DNA of 64,000 nt from Trachythela sp. YZ-2020 (lineage: Eukaryota > Cnidaria > Anthozoa > Malacalcyonacea > Clavulariidae), in NCBI GenBank assembly GCA_016169945.1, contig JADLSH010000373.1, forward strand, positions 2,046,001 to 2,110,000. Direction: 5' to 3'. Below, piece after piece: positions 12,101 to 22,225 of the stretch; position 1 is the stretch's first letter, and each line of letters opens with the position of its first letter. The notes beneath the pieces are model-generated. The model made no database searches. It saw nothing but the letters and a program-made list of their open reading frames with translations, and had not been told where the DNA came from. The position numbers and the translations under genes are program-made.

Positions 12101-12579
12101 TCCCCCATACTTATAAGTTGAAGCGAAAACCCAATTCCTTACACTGCTAACTTATAGTCGTAACGCCTGTGAAACTTACACAGTCAGACAGTGACACACG
12201 CAAAACGTACAGTTGGGAAAAAAAACACTAACAATCAGGCCAAAAGGTACTGTAAGAAACTGCAAGTCTTCGGAGAGGCATGTGTTCAAAAGCTATACAA
12301 TTATAATAAATGCCTCTATATTCAAAAACATTGTTACTCATTAACCTCGGAGTTATCTATATTTAGCTCTGTAGTTTAGTCAACCGTAAATCCGCATTAG
12401 TTCGTTACACATTTAAATGCCCAATGGATAAAAGGCTCAATGAATAAATTATTGTCAAATAATTATAACCAACAATTATCCAAAGAATTTCTCATTCAGT
12501 TACCTGCACTGGTTCGTGGCTTTTTAAAAAAACCTGCAGAAAAAAGCGTATGGGTATGATTCTTCCTTTTATCTGCCAT
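9155..12579 (-). pseudogene. hAT transposase (ZNF862-like), two exons, broken
   Basis: A short first exon starts at ATG 12579 and ends at 12504 with GCAG|GTAACT. It splices in phase 1 to an acceptor TTTTAG, with exon 2 starting at 11814. Exon 2 encodes a Ser/Thr-rich tail, then a TTF/BED-like zinc finger (MFCLLCRKHD ... HANTDQHL), an RNase-H-like core with ILCDE and LATDG acidic residues and HCICHRLALA, and a C-terminal hAT dimerisation region (LSLPVSNAWPERGAS). The likely stop is at 9155-9157. Damage: a frameshift near 11460-11530, another near 11165, a break near 10600, and an in-frame TAG at 10094-10096. The protein would cut and paste its own element; this copy cannot. Confidence 0.75.
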
Positions 12580-13009
12580 TATTATTTTTCCGACGTTCAC
12601 TTGGTAACACGAGGGTTACATGAAGTGACTACTTTTCTCTTACTTCAACACCACTGACCATTTGTGTGAAATTCAAGATGGCGACGAAAAACGAAAAACA
12701 AAGAATGTTTTATTATATGAAGATAGCAACTTGAGAAAGCAAACGAAATTAAGGTAGCTGAAAGCAATTTTTTTCGGTACTATGTATATTCATCTTCCAA
12801 ATTAAGTGGTGTTTTGCTTCGAACATAACAAACATTTGAGTTGGTTTCCTCCTTAGTCCTTTTACCTTTGACTTTGTATAAATTTTTCCTGTGACCTAGA
12901 CGAAAAGTAGCCGGCGGTAAAACTTCAAGTAGCCGGCGGAACTCCACCGGCCGCCGGCTCATTCTGAGACCCCTGTAGTCACCATCTATTTTGCGAATTT
13001 TTGACAAGG

Positions 13010-13360
13010 ATGATCTCTTGGTATGGTATACTTGTTTTGTGTTTGGCAATATACCCAGCATTGGATCGTGAATCTCTGGAAAGTTGTTTTATCACTCAAA
13101 CGGCTGTGATTCACTGTACAAAGTCAACTTCGTGTTCCGCACTTCACATATGGAAGGAAACGAAGTGTGGTATGACTTTTGTTTCAATATGGTTAGTAAA
13201 GAAAGTTGAAGTATCTACTTTGATATTTCAATGTGGAGATATTCATTGCAATCCTGGACCTTATGGTAAATCAGAACATATTTGCGAGGGTTGTTTAAAA
13301 CCAGAGAAAGATCGAAATCCTTCGAAAGACATTGTCAGTATTAATCAGGGTTCAAAATAG
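13010..13360 (+). pseudogene. LINE 5' end fragment with 2A-like motif
   Basis: The frame opens at ATG 13010 and runs about 116 codons. The first ~20 residues are hydrophobic (ILVLCLAIYP), resembling a signal or anchor. At 13235-13261 it reads GDIHCNPGP, a degenerate match to the 2A ribosome-skipping consensus D-x-E-x-N-P-G-P. Two complete LINEs in this window (34.35 and 44.73 kb) have the same layout: hydrophobic start, a 2A-like motif, then an endonuclease. Here no endonuclease follows, so only the 5' end survives. It abuts the right end of the hAT element. Confidence 0.55.
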
Positions 13361-14609
13361 AAATTTTAAATATTGAAAATTTTGTAGGCTTTTTTGTAGA
13401 TGTACATTTTTTACCGGCTGTTTTCATCTTTGACAACGAGAGTGTTAGCGTGCGCCGTTAGACACAAGGGTTACCAGGAAAGCTTTGAAAGTTGGGCAAG
13501 TTACAAAACGCCAAATATTATTATCTTTTAATTTTTATTTTACTACATATAGTAAGTGATGTAAACAGCCTAAAATCTTTTATTTTTATTGTAATAACAC
13601 TGTTTTATAATATTCAATCTATTAAATATATAATCAACTACTTCAACTTATACTCTACGACCACAATATAAATTTGTTAAATTGCTTGAATATTCACTCA
13701 CCTAATAGTCACGTTTGAATGTGTTTTTTGTATTTTTGCTATTGTATTTTTGCTAAGTCTCAGTGCCCTTTGACCTTGAAAGAAGGACCTGCAATAAAAA
13801 ATGCCATAAAGCCATTAACAGTTTGACGGTTCGGCGTAAACAAATCTTGATAGAAACGTTTTGATTTCTAGTTGTACTGAACTTCTAGTGACACGCTTCA
13901 CACAAAAATCAAATAGTTATTGATCAATAACTAAAATGCAAAATAAATCTACCTTTCGCTTTAAAAATCCTACATTTCTCCCTAACTATAATTTGATCCA
14001 AGTTCTCACATAAAATAAAGCATAAGGCATATCTTAGCCTTAATTAATGCAGAGTTTAACCATGTGACAGAACAAGATTTTGCCCTGTGTAGACCTGTAT
14101 GCAGGTCTGTTGGTATGTTGTCACTCAATCATTTTCAATGTCCGAATCACTTGATGATTGTGTGAACTTGAAACCAATTCTGGATTAATGTTTTCAAGGG
14201 GTTATCCTCTTTCTAAGAGCTGGGAAATTCGATCAAATGAAGGGTACTGCTTTGTTTTAGATGGGTAATCATGACCATCAATGTGCGTTAAGTGCCTTTT
14301 ACATTTTTGCACTGTTCCATCAGGGTATTGGGATACAAACAATTCAATTGTGTGATCATATCTCTCAGGGAGAAGTCTTTGTCATCAAAGCAAAAAATTG
14401 CTGCAATTCCGATGACTGAATAAGGTGGATGAAGGGGGAGAACCCCCTCCAAGTTCTTAATTTTTTAATAGTACAACACAGGTTATATACTGCAAATACA
14501 TGTACATTATTATGACTGGTTCCAAATGTTACTATAAGTATTTACTCGTATTTGAAGCCAAATATTTGCTCTTAATTGAACTACTATTGCTTTGCTATAA
14601 TTAAAGCAA
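13361..14609. other. Gene-poor stretch with a small possible coding remnant
   Basis: Mostly AT-rich sequence without clear features. On the minus strand around 14205-14350 one frame reads QYPDGTVQKCKRHLTHIDG and continues to RISQLLERG before a stop; it looks protein-like but matches no family I can name. It may be an exon or transposon remnant. Confidence 0.3.
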
Positions 14610-14664
14610 TTAACTCTTTCTGGTCGGTCGCGTTTTAATTATGTTGTCGCAAGAGCACTTTGAG
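14610..14664 (-). repeat. End fragment of the TTAA-type repeat family
   Basis: TTAACTCTTTCTGGTCGG and about 35 further bases match the inverted right end of the TTAA element family seen complete at 36890-37886. Only this terminal piece is present. Confidence 0.6.
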
Positions 14665-15038
14665 TTTTAAAACATCATAGTTTTAAAATAGCAAGTTCAT
14701 TTTCACTTTATTGCCTTATAGCGTAAAATTTTTCTTTGCCTGGCGTTTGTCGTTTGACATATGAACACAAAGCTTAAACTCTCTAATTACACTACCATTG
14801 TTAGACACATTGAATTATTGTTTATGAATCCAATTATTTGATCCATATCAATCACGTTCTCGTACCCAGAGCCCGCCTTAAATCCAAACTGGATAACACA
14901 AAAACATGGTATCCGGTTAAACACAGCGCATGCTCCAAGACATGGCATGAATATAATTATATTAAAACCTCAAAGCAAAGTTTAGCTGAAAATAAATAAG
15001 CCCTGTGTATAATATAAATAATTATTCACTTATATATG

Positions 15039-15877
15039 AACTCTTTCTGGTCGGTCGCATTTTAATTATGTTGTCGCAAGTTGTCGCAAGAGCACTTTGA
15101 GTACGATCTCCTTTGCAAAATATTTACCCCCTGGCAATGAAATTAACAGCATTGGAATCCTTACAAAATAAGCTTTTTAACAGTGGGCTATTTTGCTGAC
15201 TACACATTACAGAATCAAAAAATACTAAAAGTTTAATCCCAAACATACCTCCAGTCATACTTCCGTTCAACTCAAACAATCTTTAATATCTTTAATATCT
15301 CCACAGACTTCTAATGGTCGAAATGTAGCTTTTTATCTGTGTCTTTATTCTGTAAAACTTGGCTGCGATATGGCGAATAGAAATATTTATTTTGATAATT
15401 TTTTTTTATCATCTATTTTCCAGCATGCACACGCTTGCCGTAGTTTGACTATATCCCGACAGTTATATTACTGTATTGTACCCTGGGGAATTCATTCCGG
15501 CCACTTAAAAAACCATAGCAACAGTCTTTGTTTGTCTTTTGGCCTTCTTAGGTTGTTTTTGTCTGAAAGTCCGGTTTGAAACATATACGCTACATTTCAA
15601 ATTTCGCCGTAACTTTGTAAATTTTTATTGTTTTTCTTTGAAAGTTGGTCAGTATGTACTGTTTTTAAAGCTCTATAAAACGGTGTATCACACTGGTTTT
15701 AAAACAGAAGTTATAAATGACCAAAGGTACTGAATATATAATTAGTTTATGATAATAATAAATATCAGATTACAAACGTGTTAACACTCACGGAGATCTG
15801 TAAACCAATGTGTTTGGCATTAGCCAAGAACAGGTGTGTTTGCTGAATCGATTGGTGGTATTTTAGTCTGTTTTGGA
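15039..15877 (-). mobile_element. TTAA-type (piggyBac-like) non-autonomous element, truncated
   Basis: An inverted copy of the repeat family complete at 36890-37886 and 40997-41955. Its right terminus (AACTCTTTCTGGTCGGTCGC) begins at 15039, with the expected TTAA changed to TGAA. The far end is lost where a hAT-like terminus begins at 15878. Open frames inside are by-products of the repeat, not genes. Confidence 0.65.
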
Positions 15878-16055
15878 CAGTGTTGTAAATACTCGTTACT
15901 AAAGTAACATGTTACTAATTACTTTTTGAGTAATTTTTCGGTAATTTGTTACTTTCTGTACGAAAGTAATTTTGTAACGTAATTCATTACTTTTTGAAGG
16001 TAACGAGTAACATTTTTCAAAAGTCATTTTGCGTTACTTTTGTGTACTTTCCAAC
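15878..16055. repeat. hAT-like terminal fragment rich in GTAAC/GTTAC
   Basis: Starts CAGTGTTGTAAATACTCG and contains many alternating gttac/gtaac words, a pattern typical of subterminal repeats of one hAT lineage. It truncates the preceding TTAA-type element. The opposite terminus was not found. Confidence 0.4.
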
Positions 16056-16090
16056 CTTACAATAGTTATTATCACTGATGAAGAAATTAT

Positions 16091-16530
16091 CTAATAATCT
16101 AAAGGCCTTCTATTGGCTTCATTCAACCAATTTATATTAAACTCACCTGTGAAAATATTAAATTGAGAAGTACATAACATCAAAACCTCACTTAATGCTG
16201 CTAACAGCTGCTGAACTGGAATTCTTGGTGATCGATATATACCTATAATGGTAACATGTGGAAGAATCATTACTTTCATAATTGTTATCTCAATGCCATT
16301 AATATTATAACAACGTGGATATCCAGGTAAAAATTCAACTCGACTAAAAACTGCCATGCCACCAAAAGGTCTTGAGGTTGAAGAGTTAATTTCTGAACAA
16401 GGTGTATCCATCAATATCATACATATTATCTGAGGTCATACTTTGTGTTTCAGAAAATATGTTGATGTCAGTGTTTGTAAAATTTAGATCATCAATATGT
16501 TTGTGCAATGATGGAGTGTTCAGGTAACAT
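16091..16530 (-). pseudogene. APE-type endonuclease fragment, probably Helentron
   Basis: On the minus strand the sequence reads NTPSLHKHIDDL, DINIFSETQS, IIGIYRSPR and FNINWLNEANRRPL. These are motifs of an APE/exonuclease-III-like endonuclease: the E of the SET motif, YRSP, and a GDFN-like motif changed to GEFN. A frame break separates the N-terminal part from the frame at 16091-16420. Read on the minus strand it follows a PIF1-type helicase remnant (18.3-19.4 kb). That order matches Helentron-type Helitrons, which carry helicase then endonuclease. A LINE fragment lies exactly between them. Assignment to a Helentron is an inference. Confidence 0.5.
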
Positions 16531-18056
16531 AATAATAACAAACTTTATTTAAAGAAGGTAAATTACAAAAACCAGTTTAGTAAAGCTAATCTTACACTGG
16601 GCCTTCTGTCCTATTATTATCTACTTAACTAAAATACATGTTAAACTTACATGACATAAACTAGTACAGTAACACACACAAAGTACAAATTGAAAAACTA
16701 CTACGTTAATCAATATTTTTCTACATGCTTGTACCTAAAAAGTATATGTACGCTTTTGTTTTAAAATAATTTAGAGTTGTTGATCGTCGTATCTCAAGTG
16801 GTAAACTATTATATAAGATAGCGCCACTGTGTGGCAAAGTCTTCTCTCTAATTGTTAGTTTAGTTCTCGGTATCCACAGATCACCACTCACTGAACTTCT
16901 AGTAACTCGTTTGGTCACTGATGACTTCAATCTAAACATGTTACTTATATATGTGGGGACCAAATTGTTCAGGGATTTGTATACCATTATAGCTGATCGT
17001 AGCCTGACTCTTTGCTGTATTGGTAGAACTCCAGCGGCTATGAATAGTGGACCAGAAGATGTTAGTCTTGGTTTGTCATAGATAACTCTCAGAGCCAACT
17101 TTTGCAGTTTATGTATGCGAGTAATATGACTTGATTGTCCCCAAACTGTGCAGCAATAGTCAATGTGAGGTTGCAAAAAGCATTTGTAATAAATTACTCT
17201 GTGACCAACGGGTAAATACTCCTTAATCTGTCTCAAAAGATGTATTCCTTTTCTCAGAGACTTTGCTACTTTGTCGATCTGTTGTTTCCAGGATAGATGT
17301 TCATTGATAACAACACCAAGTAATTTCTCATTGTTGGTATTTTTTAACTGAACTCCTTTAAATTCGACTTGTAAGTCTGAATTTAATGTGGCTGCACGCT
17401 GATAAGTTGTTATCATCATTGCCTTTGTCTTGCTGTTATTTACTACCATGTTGTTATTGGTACACCACATCTGAACGTTTGCCATATCCTCAGTTAATTT
17501 AACATTGAGTTCCTCGACTGTTCTAGCACTAGTAAGAATCGTCGAATCATCAGCATACATATGTGTTGGAGTTGACATACAGTGGAAGATCGTTGATAAA
17601 TGCTATGAACAACAGAGGACCCAGAATACTTCCTTGGGGGACACCATACTGGGACGATTTCTTTGATGATAAAGTTCCTCGGAACTGTACAAGTTGGTCC
17701 CTCTCTTGCAAGTACGACTTAAACCATGTTAGTGTCAGATCATCACATTTGTAGACTTCAAGTTTTCGTAGCAACAAATCTGTATCTACCATGTCGAAAG
17801 CTTTGCGAAGATCAATAAATACAACCCCATTTAAGAGGCCGCTCTCCATATTGGATGTCCACATATTTACAAGTTTGCATAACGCCGTTTCACACGAGTG
17901 ATTTCTCCTAAAACCAGACTGGGCATGATGTAATAAATTATGACCTGCAAGAAACTGATAAAAATGATTATGATTAATATGATTAATAACATAATTTAAA
18001 AGACAATCAGTAAATATCATACCATGGATAAATCATCTCATCAACAGCAAATCCTT
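16531..18056 (-). pseudogene. 5'-truncated LINE: reverse transcriptase fragment
   Basis: Two overlapping minus-strand frames (17550-18020 and 16721-17578) give RT motifs in order: GFRRNHSCETAL, VVFIDLRKAFD, YGVPQGSILGPLLF and YADDS, then a C-terminal region with YYKCFLQPHIDYC and a conserved tail. One frameshift near 17560 separates the GVPQGS and YADD segments. The 3' end carries ATT repeats (plus-strand aataataac at ~16531), as in CR1/L2-group LINEs. Endonuclease is missing, so insertion was 5' truncated. It sits in a gap between helicase and endonuclease remnants of a Helentron. Its 5' boundary coincides with a 54-bp palindrome. Confidence 0.7.
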
Positions 18057-18112
18057 CAAAGGATTTGCTGTTGATGAGATGATTTATCCATGGTATGATA
18101 TTTACTGATTGT
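18003..18112. repeat. Perfect 54-bp palindrome, 2-nt spacer
   Basis: Arms 18003-18056 and 18059-18112 are exact reverse complements around CA at 18057-18058. The left arm is the 5'-most coding part of the truncated LINE RT; the right arm is its inverted copy. This suggests snap-back synthesis at the end of reverse transcription, or an artefact. Confidence 0.88.
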
Positions 18113-18299
18113 TATTTCATTTATTGTTTAGCGTACTTAGATTGGAGTACAAAACCTTGTAGTTTTGTTCTGGTTAAAGTCATATCTTAATTGATATATA
18201 TTTGTATTCGTTGAGGTTTTTCGACACGCGAATATTCACAAATATTGTTCTAGAAGGTTTCCTTTTAAACATCACGTCATTTGACTTTTAATTTGTTTA

Positions 18300-19390
18300 T
18301 TATAATTTAAAAGAGACTTGTCTTTTCCTATAAATAGGAGTAACATTAGATTTCAGTGCACATTCGTTCCTCAACAATTCCATTTCAACTGCAACATGAG
18401 GATTGACAGCTATCTTTTCTTCACAAAGGTTAGTGATAAGAAATCCTTCAATTTTTGTCACCCTGCTCAAACCAACATAATGTATATGAGGTGTGGCTCT
18501 TCTTGTGTTAAAATTGACAACAATTTTTTGTTCATTGCCAGCTTGTGATTGATGAATTGTCTTAATGGAAACTGTTTTCTTACAACTTGTACAGTTTGGT
18601 TCCCGCCAACAGCAAACTGAGTAGTAATTGGTTTTATTGGAGTCCATGTTGACTCAATACCTTGAACATAAAGATTTCTATTTTCATATCTGGTTTTCTC
18701 ACCAAGTTGAAGGTTCTTCTGAAAGTTCAAGGTTCGAAGCAATTTGTTTTGTTTTCGTTGGATCATCTGGTATTTGACTCAAAATGTTATCTCTCCTGTG
18801 AGCAGAATTAGCTCCTATGACACTATCCACTGCTTTAATGGAAACGTTTTCCCCAGTTGCTACATTATGAACTGTTTCATTAAATTAATTAACCTTCTTG
18901 TTTTGTATGAAGAAATGAGGCACATCCATTGGGTCAGATATATAGGATAGATAGATGTTTAATGAAACCCTTAATAGAAGTAAAATTACACTGAATTGCT
19001 AAGGGAAATGTACATAGTTCGTGAAAATAGAAGAAAGCATTATTTACATCAATAATTTAATCAGTAAAAATTAAAAAGGATAAAAAACCTTGTTGTTAAG
19101 ATGTATATTAAAAATCCTTGTACATTTGTTCTAGAATGTGTCTCGGAATCTAGTTGTCAGTCATTGAGACTATCATATTTTATTAATCTCTCTTTGAGTT
19201 TCAAAATATCATCCTTGGTATGCTTGCCTTCTCTAAGTCTGTTTAATATTTCTGCAAATCTCTCTCTCTCATACAAATTTTCAAGTTCAGCTACCGTTCT
19301 GTGTAACGCTTTATTAAACCAGATGCATAGACCTCATCACTTAGTGCAATTAAGTTATGGCTCCAGCTCATTTTGCAAAACATATACAAA
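18300..19390 (-). pseudogene. PIF1-like helicase remnant (Helitron/Helentron type)
   Basis: Near 19140-19330 the minus strand reads FAEILNRLREGKHTKDDI, typical of the region between PIF1 helicase motifs. Near 18770-18860 it reads SIKAVDSVIGANSAHR, then PIKPITTQFAVGGNQTVQV and VRKQFPLR. The C-terminal signature YVGLSRVTKIEGFLITN lies near 18440-18490 (helicase motif VI). A frameshift near 18570 and others upstream break it. Such helicases drive rolling-circle transposition of Helitrons; no Rep nuclease domain is left here. Confidence 0.65.
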
Positions 19391-19493
19391 AATCTGATTT
19401 CACAAAGTTTATTTGAGCATTCTTCACCAAACTGTGCAAGTTGTTAGATCAGCCTAATGTTAACAATTATGACACATTGGCTGCCATAGCAAC

Positions 19494-19652
19494 CAGTGGC
19501 GTAGCCATCCTGCAGATTTGGTCCCGCATTGGTCGCAATACAAATTTCAAATCATCATTATTCGTTTCTTTAGAAATTAATTGTTTTCACCTTCAATGAA
19601 CACTAACAAATTTGCATAGCAGGACTAAATCGGTAGGCTGGCTATGCTACTG
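19494..19652. mobile_element. hAT-type MITE, family copy 1
   Basis: Begins CAGTGGCGTAGCCATCCTG and ends with the inverse of CAGTAGCATAGCCAGCCTAC. Flanks are atagcaac (19486-19493) and atagcaaa (19653-19660), an 8-bp duplication with one mismatch. The interior is non-coding. It is related to copies at 20396 and 30743. Confidence 0.8.
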
Positions 19653-19779
19653 ATAGCAAATGTCATGTGACCCTGCAAATTGTAATATTGCACAGCTCAT
19701 CTTTATGCCATCGGTAGATGGGTCTGGAAGCAATGTCACAGATTGAGATTGTCTGAATTAGTAAGCATTTATATTGAGT

Positions 19780-19910
19780 CCAACTGGAATGGGTGTCTCA
19801 AATAAAAAATTAAGGAGCAAAAGAAAATTGTTTTCAAAATTAGTATTTTTTCTATTTTCTTTCTCTATTTTATGTACTTTAATGGTTTAGAGGACACCCA
19901 TTCCAGTTGT
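19780..19910. repeat. Short inverted-repeat element
   Basis: CAACTGGAATGGGTGTC at the left is repeated inverted as GACACCCATTCCAGTTG at the right (one or two differences around it), with an AT-rich non-coding centre. Probably a MITE; no clear target-site duplication. Confidence 0.55.
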
Positions 19911-20395
19911 ATCTAAAATAAACAGCTAGAAAGTAAGTCCTCGTCATGTAGAAAGTAATTGAAAAAAGTATGTCTCCCAAGTCTGTTTGAATCACATTGA
20001 AGCACATTTTATTGGTCAAGTACGTGTTTCTCATAGGTTTTTTACCATTTTCATCTACAGTACACACTTTTTAGCTTAGCTGACGAAAAATCTAGACCCT
20101 TTTTTTCTTAAAAGTTTTGTTTTAAGTTGTAATTTCACTGGTAAATAGGCATTATTCTCAATTGTTAAATGTTAATTATTGACTGTCATTTTGAATTCTA
20201 ATTATTCTTGTCTCCATGGAAACAGCAAACACAGCAAAAACGTCAGGGATTTCAAAGTTTGTTTTGCATTTTAAAAATAATTATTAAAAAGCACTCCAGT
20301 TTTACGCCAAAGAACAGGTACATTGACGGGATGTATTTTTGTTATAAATATGCAATTTACGCCATGATTTCACTGATACAAGATTCGATTGAGAA

Positions 20396-20542
20396 CAGTG
20401 GCGTTGCCAGCCTGCCGATTTGGTCCCGCTATGCAAATATCACATCATCATTAATTTCTTTAGAAATTCATTGTTTTCGCTGTCAATGAACACGAAAACA
20501 TTTGCATAGCGGGACTAAATCGGCGGGCTGGCTACGCTACTG
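20396..20542. mobile_element. hAT-type MITE, family copy 2
   Basis: Starts CAGTGGCGTTGCCAGCCTG and ends with its inverted counterpart GGCTGGCTACGCTACTG. An exact 8-bp duplication, attgagaa, flanks it at 20388-20395 and 20543-20550. It is non-coding. The intact duplication implies a fairly recent insertion. Confidence 0.88.
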
Positions 20543-21844
20543 ATTGAGAATCGATTTTCTGTTGAGAAATCTGGTGACTAGTGATAAATTGTATAAAATA
20601 TTGTACACAACACAGTGATCCTTTCCAGAATCACACTGTCCTAACGATTATTTCAAAATTTAAGTTTGCTTTTAAATGTATTTTATGGAATGCCAGCATA
20701 ATTAAAGCAGAACTCTTGTAATGTAGAATAATTTAGATACTATCGGAGTATTTCCCGGCACCGGAAATATGTACGAGAGACCCCTAAACTATTAAAACAG
20801 AATGTGCTTGTTTAGGATAATTCTACAAGGTCCTTCAGAGTCGGATATGAGCACATAGCGAAGAAATGAGCGAGGAAATTGACGTGAAACGTGTGAAGAG
20901 ACAGCAACAAGGTCACAGAAATTATTGCGAAGAAAATTTGCGAAAAGGTAGACAGTTTGTTGGCAGAATTTAGCGAAGAAAACCAAGGTAATGCGAAGAC
21001 ATTTAGATGTTTTAAACGAGAAACCTGGAGTACTAAGCGAACTAGTGTCATCAATTTTTAGTAAAATTGGCGACAAAGATCTTGAGAAAGAAATCAACGA
21101 AACGAGCGAATTTAGGTGTGAAATTCAGTAGTGTATTGTAAACATTTAACTTTTTTTACCCAATAATGAAGCAGCAGATGTAGAGAACGCTTCAGTTTTG
21201 AGTAATCATTCGGAGACATCTAGCAAATGTAGTCAGTCAAAGGGGTTTAAGAATAATGTCAAGTTACCGAAGCTAGAAATCATTTCATGGTAAATATGCT
21301 GAATACCAAACATTTTGGGAAAGTTTCAAAGCAGCTATTGCCACAAATGAATCACTGAGTAACATTGAAAAATTGATCTATTTGAGATCATATTTAGAAG
21401 GTCCTGCTGCTGCATCTATTGCTGGGCTGTCTCTGACAAATGAAAATTATAAGATTGCAATTGACATTTTGAATGAAAGATATGGTAATAAGCAGCTTGT
21501 GATGGTAATAAGTTCTCACATGGACTCATTATTAAAGATCCCCCGGTAACAGATGTGAATGATAAGCGTACGAGAGCTCTATATGACCAAATTGAAATAA
21601 ATGTATGATGCTTGCAAGCTTTAGGTGTGAGTGCTGAGATGTATGGAAGTCTGTTGATCCCAGTGTTAATGGAAAATATTTCCATAGAACTTCAGTTAAT
21701 CATAAGTCGTCAAATGAAATATGACACTTGGGATATTGCCAAGTTATTGGATGTGTTAAAGGAAGAATTGGAGGCACGAGAGAAAACCAGAGAGGTCATG
21801 GGGTCTCCAGAAAAGTTTGGGTCAAGGGTTGGTAGATCTAAGGA

Positions 21845-21892
21845 CTTCCCCACTACAACAACTTCCCCACTACAACAGCTTCCCCACTACAA
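21845..21892 (+). repeat. Small tandem repeat CTTCCCCACTACAACA
   Basis: Three imperfect head-to-tail units of about 16 bp lie at the end of the gag region, just before the TTAA-type fragment. Confidence 0.6.
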
Positions 21893-22225
21893 AATAAATA
21901 TTTCTATTCGCCGTATCGCAGCCAAGGTTTACAGAATAAAGACAAATACAAAGCTAAATTTCGACCATTAGAAGTGTGTGGAGATATTAAAGATTGTTTG
22001 AGTTGAACTGAAGTATGACTGGAGGTATGTTTGGGATTAAACTTTTAGTATTTTTCATTCTGTAATGTTTAGTCAGCAAAATAGCCCACTGTTAAAAAGC
22101 TTATTTTGTAAGGATTCCAATGGTGTTAATTTCATTGCCAGGGGGTAAATATTTTGCGACGGAGATCGTACTCAAAGTGCTCTTGCGACAACATAATTAA
22201 AATGCGACCGACCAGAAAGAGTTAA
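21888..22225 (+). mobile_element. TTAA-type non-autonomous element, right-end copy in BEL/Pao
   Basis: Matches the right ~340 bp of the family complete at 36890-37886, ending GACCAGAAAGAG then TTAA at 22222-22225. The left part is absent, and so is retroelement sequence expected at the gag-protease junction. One deletion may have removed both. Confidence 0.65.

Larger units (their letters stand above)
8630..12975 (-). mobile_element. hAT DNA transposon (decayed, nearly full length)
   Basis: Ends form a terminal inverted repeat: CAGGGGTTTCAGAATGA at 8630 and the inverse of CAGGGGTCTCAGAATGA at 12975. Both subterminal regions carry copies of GTAGCCGGC, on opposite strands, typical of transposase-binding subterminal repeats. 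The flanks share TAGT (8621 and 12976), compatible with a diverged 8-bp duplication. The transposase reads on the minus strand. A 39-bp palindrome lies in the 3' end. Confidence 0.75.

Noticed and set aside
12780..13061. 93-codon minus-strand frame next to the hAT end
   Set aside because: Spans the hAT terminus and GTAGCCGGC subterminal repeats; antisense overlap with the LINE 5' end.
15370..15733. Open frames around 15.4-15.7 kb
   Set aside because: Inside a non-autonomous TTAA-type element; equivalent positions in the other copies are not open in the same way.
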